Positions 8,457 through 14,765 of a stretch of DNA of 64,000 nucleotides are shown one piece after another. The stretch's first letter is position 1, and each line of letters opens with the position of its first letter. The translations under genes were made by a program, and so were the position numbers. The stretch is from NCBI RefSeq assembly GCF_001698125.1, contig NZ_CP013854.1, positions 1-64,000 on the forward strand, written 5' to 3'. The notes below the pieces were generated by a model that had not been told where the DNA came from, searched no databases, and was given only the letters and a program-made list of their open reading frames with translations. The DNA is from Pseudonocardia sp. HH130630-07 (GTDB lineage Bacteria; Actinomycetota; Actinomycetes; Mycobacteriales; Pseudonocardiaceae).

Positions 8457-9764
8457 TCAGCGCCGGTCGTGCTGCAGCGCGTCCTCGGCGATCACCGACT
8501 CCGCCGGCAGGCCGGGGACCTCGCGGACCGCGGCCTCGGCGTCGGCCCGCTCCTGCGACGCACCCTCCCGGACGGAGTCGGCGTCGGCGTCCTGGAGCGG
8601 GCCGTGGATCGTCGCCAGCAGCGCCGCGCCGGCCAGCACCACCACGGCCGCGATCAGGAACGGCACCGACGCCCCCAGCGCCCCGGCCAGCAGGCCGGCG
8701 GCCAGCGGGGCCAGCCCGCCCCCGATGAACCGGACGAAGCCGTAGGTCGCCGACGCGGTGGGCCGGGGCACCGGGGAGATGGACATGACCGCGGTCGTCA
8801 CCAGCGTGTTGTTCAGCCCGACCACGATGCCCGAGAGGATCACCGCCACGATCACCACGGCCGGGACGGTGTCGAACAGGCCGATCGCGGCGAGCAGGAC
8901 CGCGATGCCGACCAGGGCGGCGTAGAGGGTGCGCGCCGTGCCGAACCGCTCCTTGCACCACGGGGCGCCGAACACCGCGAACAGCGCGACGAGCAGGCCC
9001 CAGCCGAAGAACACCCCGCCCAGCGCGATCGGGTCGAGCCCGCCCATCAGGAACGGCGCGTACCCCAGCATGGTGAAGAAGCCCCAGTTGTAGAGCAGCC
9101 CGACCCCGCTGGTGGTGGCCAGCGCCCGGTGCCGCAGCGCCCGGATCGGCTCGGCGAGGCTCGCCCGGTGCTCGGGCACCGGCGTCGGCTCCAGCAGCAC
9201 GACGGTCGCCACCAGCGCGACCAGCATCAGCACCGAGACCCCGAAGAACGGGCCACGCCAGGAGACCGTGCCGAGCAGCCCGCCGACCAGCGGCCCGGTC
9301 GCGATGCCGAGGCCGAGCGCGGTCTCGTAGAGCACGATCGCACCGGCGAACCCGCCGGACGCGGAGCCGACGATGACCGCCAGCGACGTCGCGATGAACA
9401 GCGCGTTGCCCAGTCCCCAGCCGGCCCGGAACCCGACGATGCCCCAGATCCCGGACGACGCCCCGGCCAGCGCGGCGAACGCGACGATGAGCACCAGCCC
9501 GGCGATCAGCGTCTTCTTCGCCCCGATCCGCGAGGACACCCAGCCGGTCACCAGCATGGCGATCGCGGTGACCACCAGGTAGCTGGTGAACAGCAGCTCG
9601 ACCTCGGCGTGGCTGGCGTCGAGCTGCCCGGACAGCGAGGGCAGGATCGGGTCGACCAGCCCGATGCCCATGAAGGAGATGACACAGGCGAACGCCACCG
9701 CCCAGACCGCCTTCGGCTGGCGGAACGGGCTCGGTGCGTGCGCCGCGCCGGATGATCGGGACAT
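8457..9764 (-). CDS. Major facilitator superfamily exporter (DHA-type)
   Basis: The 435-residue protein has about twelve hydrophobic segments and the MFS motif A-like loop GWVSSRIGAKKTL after TM2, with GIGLVDPILPSL in TM1 as in drug:H+ antiporters. The hydrophilic C-terminus is acidic. The ATG at 9764 is preceded by GAGGTGG at a good distance; the longer upstream frame has no family resemblance. It is divergent from the AT-hook gene, and the shared region contains a TTGC-n5-GCAA dyad at about 9828-9840 that could be an operator. The substrate is unknown. Confidence 0.85.
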   Translation of the reverse strand: MSRSSGAAHAPSPFRQPKAVWAVAFACVISFMGIGLVDPILPSLSGQLDASHAEVELLFTSYLVVTAIAMLVTGWVSSRIGAKKTLIAGLVLIVAFAALAGASSGIWGIVGFRAGWGLGNALFIATSLAVIVGSASGGFAGAIVLYETALGLGIATGPLVGGLLGTVSWRGPFFGVSVLMLVALVATVVLLEPTPVPEHRASLAEPIRALRHRALATTSGVGLLYNWGFFTMLGYAPFLMGGLDPIALGGVFFGWGLLVALFAVFGAPWCKERFGTARTLYAALVGIAVLLAAIGLFDTVPAVVIVAVILSGIVVGLNNTLVTTAVMSISPVPRPTASATYGFVRFIGGGLAPLAAGLLAGALGASVPFLIAAVVVLAGAALLATIHGPLQDADADSVREGASQERADAEAAVREVPGLPAESVIAEDALQHDRR

Positions 9765-9980
9765 GCGGTCCACCTCGTTGCCTTCCCCGCGGACCGGCCC
9801 GGCCCACGGACGTGTCGAGTCCGTCAATTGCATCACGCAACGTAGTAGTGAGTAATGCGAACTATCGTGACGACCACCATGCACCCCGCGTGCACCGCCC
9901 GAACCGGACCCGGGATGATCGACCGCATGTTCGACACTCAGGCTGGGAACCCGGCCGGGGACGGGGAGACGGGGGAGCAG

Positions 9981-10385
9981 ATGACCGACGATGCGCAGAT
10001 CGGCGACACGTCCGTGGAGGACGGGGCCACGCCCTCGGCGGAGGCCGATCCGGCCGCGACCGACGACCCGCCGAAGCGCAAGCGCGGCCGGCCGAAGGGA
10101 TCGACCGCCCGCACCACCCGCGTCGTGACGATGACGCTCACCGTGAGCGGCTCCGCCGACGGCGACTGGCAGGCCGAGCTCAAGCAGGGCAGCTCCTGGG
10201 TGGCCCGCGGGCTGCCGGTCAGCTCGGCCGCGGTCTCGCAGGCCGCGGCGGCGCTGCACGCCGACATCGCCGGGCCGATCGACGAGCTCATCGAGACCGC
10301 GAAGTCCACCCGTGCGGCCCGGGTCGCCGAGCTGGAGGCCGAGCTCGAGCAGGCGAAGAAGGCGCTCGCCGAGCTGGAGCAGTAG
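9981..10385 (+). CDS. Small AT-hook protein with C-terminal coiled coil
   Basis: I do not recognise a named family with certainty. The 134-residue protein has an acidic N-terminus, then a clear AT-hook (KRKRGRPKGST, about residues 33-43) that should bind the minor groove of A/T-rich DNA. A beta-like segment (VTMTLTVSG) follows, and the last 45 residues are an Ala/Glu/Lys-rich helix ending in ELEAELEQAKKALAELE, probably a coiled coil. It may be a nucleoid-associated protein. ATG 9981 is chosen because GGGGGAG sits four bases upstream; in-frame ATGs at 9855 and 9927 would add residues without features. Confidence 0.65.
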   Translation: MTDDAQIGDTSVEDGATPSAEADPAATDDPPKRKRGRPKGSTARTTRVVTMTLTVSGSADGDWQAELKQGSSWVARGLPVSSAAVSQAAAALHADIAGPIDELIETAKSTRAARVAELEAELEQAKKALAELEQ

Positions 10386-10455
10386 GGCGCCGGGCGGCGC
10401 GGGCCGGGGCACTAGTGTTGGCCGCCCCCCGATCGCCAGCTCCGTGGAGGACCCC

Positions 10456-10938
10456 GTGGCCATCGCCGTCGGCGATCCGATCCCCGACGTCGTCCTCATG
10501 ATGCCCACCGCGGGCGGCCCGAAGCGGGTCCGGAGCACGATCGCGCTCGGGCGGGGGACGGTCGTGCTGTTCGGCGTGCCCGGGGCGTTCACCCCGGCCT
10601 GCTCGGAGCTGCACCTGCCCGGGTACGTGCTGCGGGCCCAGGAGCTGCGCGAACGGGGCGTGGACGTGGTGGCCTGCACCTCGACCAACGACGCGTTCGT
10701 GCTCGGGGCCTGGGCCGAGTCGCACGGCGTCGGCGACACGGTGCTCATGCTCGCCGACGGCAACGCCGAGTTCGCCACGGCGGCCGGCCTGACCATGGAC
10801 GGGACCCGGTTCGGGCTCGGCACCCGGTCCGAGCGCTACGCCGCGATCCTCGACGACGGCGTCGTCCGCTGGATCGGCGTCGAGGACCGGTCGACGGTCG
10901 ACGTGTCCGGCGTCGAGTCGGTGCTCGCCCGGCTGTGA
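10456..10938 (+). CDS. Peroxiredoxin, Prx5-like (AhpE/hybrid Prx type)
   Basis: The 160-residue protein contains the peroxidatic signature VPGAFTPACSELHLPGYV with Thr46 and Cys49, typical of Prx5-type thiol peroxidases that reduce hydrogen peroxide and organic hydroperoxides. A second Cys at 74 (VACTSTND) is conserved in this subfamily but is not the usual resolving position. No glutaredoxin domain is fused. The GTG start has GGAGG six bases upstream. A TetR gene follows 29 bases later with its own promoter, so co-regulation is possible but not shown. Confidence 0.9.
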   Translation: MAIAVGDPIPDVVLMMPTAGGPKRVRSTIALGRGTVVLFGVPGAFTPACSELHLPGYVLRAQELRERGVDVVACTSTNDAFVLGAWAESHGVGDTVLMLADGNAEFATAAGLTMDGTRFGLGTRSERYAAILDDGVVRWIGVEDRSTVDVSGVESVLARL

Positions 10939-10955
10939 CGCCCGGCTCCCGGGCC

Positions 10956-10961
10956 TACACT
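10956..10961 (+). promoter_or_regulatory. -10 box for leaderless TetR gene
   Basis: TACACT is followed by six bases and then GTG 10968, with no ribosome-binding site in between. Confidence 0.55.
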
Positions 10962-10967
10962 TGCCGG

Positions 10968-11561
10968 GTGCCGAAGGTCATGGGCTCTCTCGCGACGCAC
11001 CGCGAGCAGGTGCGCGAGCGGGTCTTCGCCGCCCTGCGCGAGCAGCTCTACCACCGCGGCTTCGAGACGGTGACGCTGTCCGGGATCGCCGCCGCGGCCG
11101 GCGTCGGGCGGACCGCGCTGTACAACCACTTCCCGGACCGCCAGGCGCTGCTGGTCGCGTTCGTCGAGGCCGAGGCCGCCCGTTACGTCGACGACCTGGA
11201 CGCGGCACTGGCCACCGCGGACGGGCCCCGGGAGCGGCTGGCCGTCTTCGCCAGGATGCAGCTGCGCCGCCTCGCCGAGTTCCACCTCCCACCCGGCCAG
11301 GCGCTCGCCGGGGCGCTGGATCCGCAGGCGTACCGGCGGATCGCCGCGCACGCCGACCCGATCGGCGACCGGCTGGCCACGATCCTGGCCGACGGCGCCG
11401 CCGACGGCTCCATGGCGGCCGACGCGCCCGCCGTCCTGGCCGCGATGGTCTCCGCCGCGCTGTCCGGCCGCCGGATCGTGGAGGTGCCACCCGCCGAGCT
11501 GGACTCCACCGTGGAGGCAGCGGTGTCCGCCGTCCTGCGGATGGTCGCACCCTCGAACTGA
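10968..11561 (+). CDS. TetR/AcrR-family transcriptional regulator
   Basis: The 197-residue protein has the N-terminal TetR helix-turn-helix (TLSGIAAAAGVGRTALYNHF, about residues 32-51) and a helical ligand-binding domain. The GTG at 10968 sits six bases after a -10 box (TACACT), so the mRNA is probably leaderless; ATG 10980 is an alternative. The likely target is next door: a perfect 10+1+10 palindrome lies in the leader of the downstream heme oxygenase gene. Ligand unknown. Placement between a peroxiredoxin and heme oxygenase suggests an oxidative or heme signal, which is inference. Confidence 0.87.
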   Translation: MPKVMGSLATHREQVRERVFAALREQLYHRGFETVTLSGIAAAAGVGRTALYNHFPDRQALLVAFVEAEAARYVDDLDAALATADGPRERLAVFARMQLRRLAEFHLPPGQALAGALDPQAYRRIAAHADPIGDRLATILADGAADGSMAADAPAVLAAMVSAALSGRRIVEVPPAELDSTVEAAVSAVLRMVAPSN

Positions 11562-11577
11562 GGGTGGCCTAACCCGC
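11559..11577. promoter_or_regulatory. Weak candidate iron (DtxR/IdeR-type) box upstream of heme oxygenase
   Basis: TGAGGGTGGCCTAACCCGC matches about 13 of 19 positions of the TTAGGTTAGNCTAACCTAA iron box. It begins at the tetR stop and lies just upstream of a -10-like TACCAT (11588-11593). Iron control of a heme oxygenase would make sense, but the match is partial. Confidence 0.35.
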
Positions 11578-11596
11578 GCCGAGGCCCTACCATCGT

Positions 11597-11617
11597 GATC
11601 TGACACGGTGTCAGATC
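11597..11617. promoter_or_regulatory. Perfect 21-bp palindrome (10+1+10), probable TetR operator
   Basis: Arms GATCTGACAC and GTGTCAGATC flank a single central G. It starts four bases after the -10-like TACCAT, so it covers the probable transcription start of the heme oxygenase gene. It is not GC-rich and has no U-tract, which argues against a terminator. Confidence 0.55.
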
Positions 11618-11648
11618 GGCATCGTGACTCCGTTGCACGGGAGGGCCG

Positions 11649-12335
11649 ATGGGCGCCACCACCCCGATCTCGGGCACGTCGCCTGCGTCACCTGAGCCGG
11701 CCGCGTTGTCGGCCGAGCTGCGGGCCACGGTGCACGAGGTCCACGAGCGGGCGCACCACTCCGTCTACATGGCCGCGCTGCTCGACGGCGCGCTGCCGCT
11801 GGCGGCCTACACGCTGCTCGCCGAGCAGTACGGCGCGATCTACGGCGCGCTGGAGGCCGCGTCGGACACGCTGGCCGAGGACCCGGTGGCCGGCCCGTTC
11901 GTGATCGACGAGCTGCGCCGCCTGCCGGCCCTGCACGCCGACCTCGACGCGCTGGGCAGCGGGATCCCGCGGATCCTGCCCTCGACCGCGACCTACGTGG
12001 CCCGGCTGCGGGAGGCCGCCGGTGACCCGGTCCTCTACGTGGCCCACCACTACACGCGCTACCTGGGCGACCTGGCCGGCGGTCAGATCGTCGGGCGGCT
12101 GCTCTCCCGCACCTACGGGATCGACGGGGCGGGCGGCCTGTTCTACGACTTCTCGGCACTCGGCAGCCCGTCGCGGTTCCGTACCCGCTACCGCGAGCTG
12201 CTCGACACCGCCGGGTGGTCCGAGGCGGACCGGGCCCGGCTGAAGGCCGAGGCCGTGCACGCCTTCGAGCTGAACATCGCGGTGCTCGCCGAGATGGCCG
12301 AGGAGGTCGGACTGGAGCAGCCGCTCGCCTCCTAG
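11649..12335 (+). CDS. hmuO: Heme oxygenase (biliverdin-producing)
   Basis: The 228-residue protein matches HmuO-type heme oxygenases. The proximal heme ligand is His37 in HERAHHSVYM, and the distal helix signature YTRYLGDLAGGQ (about 135-146) contains Asp141 and the flexible glycines. The enzyme opens heme to biliverdin, CO and Fe2+, releasing iron from host or environmental heme. The ATG has GGGAGGG upstream. It lies downstream of a TetR gene with a palindrome and a possible iron box between. The TAG stop (12333-12335) is the last part of a CTAG where an IS5-family element inserted, so the protein is intact. Confidence 0.93.
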   Translation: MGATTPISGTSPASPEPAALSAELRATVHEVHERAHHSVYMAALLDGALPLAAYTLLAEQYGAIYGALEAASDTLAEDPVAGPFVIDELRRLPALHADLDALGSGIPRILPSTATYVARLREAAGDPVLYVAHHYTRYLGDLAGGQIVGRLLSRTYGIDGAGGLFYDFSALGSPSRFRTRYRELLDTAGWSEADRARLKAEAVHAFELNIAVLAEMAEEVGLEQPLAS

Positions 12336-13275
12336 GGCGTGTCTCCCAAATAGGCGGACCGGGGTGCGCGATGCTTGATCGGTGCCGCGTACCGCTGTCC
12401 TGACTGATGCCCAGTGGGCCCGTCTGGCGCCGCTGTTGCCCTCCTCCGAGGGTCGTCGCGGGCGCCCGTTCCGCGATGACCGCCGGGTGATCGAGGGGAT
12501 CATCTACCGGTATCGGTGCGGGCTTCCCTGGCGCGACGTCCCAGCCGAGTTCGGGCCGTGGCAGACGTTGTGGAAGCGGCACCGCCGCTACAGCGGCGAC
12601 GGCACCTGGGACCACATCCTGGCTGCTCTTCTGGTCGAGGCCGACGCCGCCGAGGTGCTCGGGTGGGCGGTCAGCGTGGACTCCACGATCATCCGTGCCC
12701 ACCAGCACGCCGCGACCCTCAAGCGCGACACAGGGGGCCGGATCGAACTACACGAATCTGCTCGCCGAACCAGCAGATCACGCGCTGGGACGGTCCCGCG
12801 GAGGGCTGTCGACGAAGATCCACCAGCTCGTTGACGGGCACGGCCGCCCGCTGGTGGTCCTCCTCGGCCCCGGCCAGGGCGGCGACTCGCCAATGTTTCC
12901 GCACCTGATGGCGCGCCTGAGCATCGCCCGACCGGGCCCGGGACGACCCCGGACCCGGCCTGAACGCGTGCGCGCGGACAAGGCCTACTCCTCACGCGCG
13001 ATCCGCCGGCACCTGCGCGAGCGCCGGATCATCGCTGTCATTCCGGAGCCCTCTGACCAGCAGGGACACCGCAAACGACGGGGCTCACGCGGTGGCCGAC
13101 CGCCCGCATTCGATCCGGTCGACTACCGAAACCGCAACGTCGTCGAGTGCGGGTTCTGCCACGTCAAGCAGTGGCGCGGGCTGGCCACCCGTTACGACAA
13201 GCTCGCCCTGACCTTCCGCGGCGGCGCCGTCCTGAAGGCGATCGTCACCTGGCTCCGCGCATTGGGAGACACGCC
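12336..13275 (+). mobile_element. IS5-family (IS427-group-like) insertion sequence
   Basis: About 940 bp bounded by 14-bp perfect inverted repeats GGCGTGTCTCCCAA (left, 12336-12349) and its complement (right, 13262-13275). Both ends are flanked by CTAG (12332-12335 and 13276-13279), consistent with a 4-bp CTAG target duplication, or TA if the ends are counted differently. The transposase reading frame is split into two overlapping frames. The intact identical ends suggest a recent insertion. Confidence 0.9.
12382..12834 (+). CDS. IS5-family transposase, first frame (N-terminal half)
   Basis: This 150-residue frame carries the DUF4096-type N-terminal domain (LTDAQWARLAPLLP, GRPFRDDRRVIEGIIYRYR, GLPWRDVPAEFG) and the first catalytic Asp (SVDSTIIRAHQH). 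Homology to the family ends after about residue 125; the rest is out-of-frame read-through. The remaining catalytic residues are in the second frame, so a functional enzyme needs a +1 (or -2) frame change somewhere in about 12740-12790, either programmed or by mutation. Confidence 0.8.
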   Translation: MPRTAVLTDAQWARLAPLLPSSEGRRGRPFRDDRRVIEGIIYRYRCGLPWRDVPAEFGPWQTLWKRHRRYSGDGTWDHILAALLVEADAAEVLGWAVSVDSTIIRAHQHAATLKRDTGGRIELHESARRTSRSRAGTVPRRAVDEDPPAR

Positions 13276-13279
13276 CTAG
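12695..13279 (+). CDS. IS5-family transposase, second frame (C-terminal half)
   Basis: This frame holds the core of the DDE domain: ALGRSRGGLSTKIH, the second catalytic Asp in VRADKAYSS and the Glu in RNVVECGFCHVKQWR. Family similarity begins near EPADHALG, so the annotated first twenty residues are probably not translated as such. Its TAG stop is provided by the CTAG outside the right inverted repeat. Confidence 0.8.
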   Translation: MPTSTPRPSSATQGAGSNYTNLLAEPADHALGRSRGGLSTKIHQLVDGHGRPLVVLLGPGQGGDSPMFPHLMARLSIARPGPGRPRTRPERVRADKAYSSRAIRRHLRERRIIAVIPEPSDQQGHRKRRGSRGGRPPAFDPVDYRNRNVVECGFCHVKQWRGLATRYDKLALTFRGGAVLKAIVTWLRALGDTP

Positions 13280-13290
13280 CACGCGGTTCC

Positions 13291-13296
13291 TAGGAT
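13291..13296 (+). promoter_or_regulatory. -10 box for leaderless zinc-ribbon SDR gene
   Basis: TAGGAT, six bases, then GTG 13303. The IS element ends just 15 bases upstream of this box, so any native -35 has been displaced. Confidence 0.5.
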
Positions 13297-13302
13297 GGCC
13301 GG

Positions 13303-14718
13303 GTGAACAGCGGTATCGATCCGGGCGACCTGGCAACGGCACTGAAGGTCCTCGGCCAGGTCGACGACCTCGACCCCGAGCACCCGGACGCGGTCGTCGT
13401 CCGCCGGGCCACGGCCCGGATCTGGAAGTCGGTGCGGCTGCGCCGGCGCGCGGCACGCCGCCAGGGCGAGCGGGCGGCCGACGCGGCGGTCACCGCGCTG
13501 ACCGCGACCGGGGCGACCGGCCGGACCGACGACGAGACGGCCGGCATCCCCCTGGTGTCGACCGCCCGCGGGGCGACCGCGGGCACCCTGCACCGCGCCC
13601 GCGGCTGCTACACCTGCAAGACCCGCTTCACCACCGTCGACGCCTTCTACCACCAGCTCTGCCCGGACTGCGCCGCCGAGCACCACGCCTACCGCGAGGC
13701 CCGCACCGATCTCACCGGGCGCCGGGCGCTGCTCACCGGCGGCCGCGCCAAGATCGGCATGTACATCGCGTTGCGCCTGCTCCGCGACGGCGCGCACCTG
13801 ACGATCACCACCCGGTTCCCGCGGGACGCGGCGCGCCGCTTCGCCGGGCTCGACGACAGCGCCGACTGGCTGCACCGGCTGCGGGTGGTCGGCGTCGACC
13901 TGCGGGACCCGACCCAGGTCGTCGCGCTGGCCGACGAGGTCGCCGCCGCCGGGCCGCTCGACGTCCTGGTCAACAACGCGGCGCAGACGGTACGCCGCTC
14001 CCCCGGCGCCTACTCCGCCATCGAGGCGGCCGAGGCCGCGCCGCTGCCGGCCGGGGACCTGCCCGAGATCGTCTCGTTCACCAGCGCCGCCCGGGAGCAT
14101 CCCCCGCTGCTCGCCGGGGCCGGGATCGGCCGGGACCTCGCCGCGCTCGCCACCACCGCCCGTTCGGCGTCCCCGGAGCGGATCGCCGACGGCACCGCCG
14201 TCGACGCCGGTGGGCTGCTGCCCGACACCGCCGCCGTCAACAGCTGGGTGGACCAGGTCCAGCACGTCGACCCCGTGGAGCTGCTCGAGGTGCAGCTGTG
14301 CAACCAGACGGCGCCGTTCGTCCTGGTCTCGCGGCTGCGGGCGGCGATGGCCGCGTCCCCGCACCGCAACCGCTACGTCGTCAACGTGTCGGCGATGGAG
14401 GGGGTGTTCGGGCGTGGCTACAAGGGGCCGGGGCATCCCCACACGAACATGTCGAAGGCGGCGCTCAACATGCTGACCCGCACCAGTGCCGAGGAGATGT
14501 TCACGACCGACCGGATCCTCATGACCTCGGTGGACACCGGCTGGATCACCGACGAGCGGCCGCACCCGCTGCGCCAGCGGCTCGCCGAGGAGGGCTTCCA
14601 CGCGCCGCTGGACCTGGCCGACGGCGCGGCCCGGGTCTACCACCCGATCGTCGCCGGTGAGGCGGGCGAGGACCTGCACGGCGTGTTCCTGAAGAACTAC
14701 CGGGTGTCCGCCTGGTGA
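13303..14718 (+). CDS. Zinc-ribbon-containing SDR-family protein with atypical active site
   Basis: The 471-residue protein is much longer than a normal SDR (about 250). Residues 1-95 are helical and basic. A C-x2-C-x15-C-x2-C zinc ribbon follows (CYTCK to CPDC, about 104-125), then a Rossmann domain with the glycine motif TGGRAKIG and VNNAAQT. Two inserts separate the usual SDR strands. Where YxxxK is expected the sequence is HTNMSKAALNM: the Lys is there but the Tyr position is Thr. The protein may bind NAD(P) without classical reductase chemistry. It starts at a GTG six bases after a -10 box. Function unknown. Confidence 0.75.
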   Translation: MNSGIDPGDLATALKVLGQVDDLDPEHPDAVVVRRATARIWKSVRLRRRAARRQGERAADAAVTALTATGATGRTDDETAGIPLVSTARGATAGTLHRARGCYTCKTRFTTVDAFYHQLCPDCAAEHHAYREARTDLTGRRALLTGGRAKIGMYIALRLLRDGAHLTITTRFPRDAARRFAGLDDSADWLHRLRVVGVDLRDPTQVVALADEVAAAGPLDVLVNNAAQTVRRSPGAYSAIEAAEAAPLPAGDLPEIVSFTSAAREHPPLLAGAGIGRDLAALATTARSASPERIADGTAVDAGGLLPDTAAVNSWVDQVQHVDPVELLEVQLCNQTAPFVLVSRLRAAMAASPHRNRYVVNVSAMEGVFGRGYKGPGHPHTNMSKAALNMLTRTSAEEMFTTDRILMTSVDTGWITDERPHPLRQRLAEEGFHAPLDLADGAARVYHPIVAGEAGEDLHGVFLKNYRVSAW

Positions 14719-14752
14719 GGCTCCTGCTGCGTTGAGCGTCAGGGGTCGCCGA

Positions 14753-14758
14753 TAGCGT
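14753..14758 (+). promoter_or_regulatory. -10 box for leaderless recC
   Basis: TAGCGT, seven bases, then GTG 14766. It overlaps an alternative upstream GTG at 14757, which argues for the 14766 start. Confidence 0.5.
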
Positions 14759-14765
14759 GCGGGGC

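Noticed and set aside
9828..9840. TTGC-n5-GCAA dyad between the MFS and AT-hook genes
   Set aside because: Arms of four bases are too short to claim an operator without a second copy.
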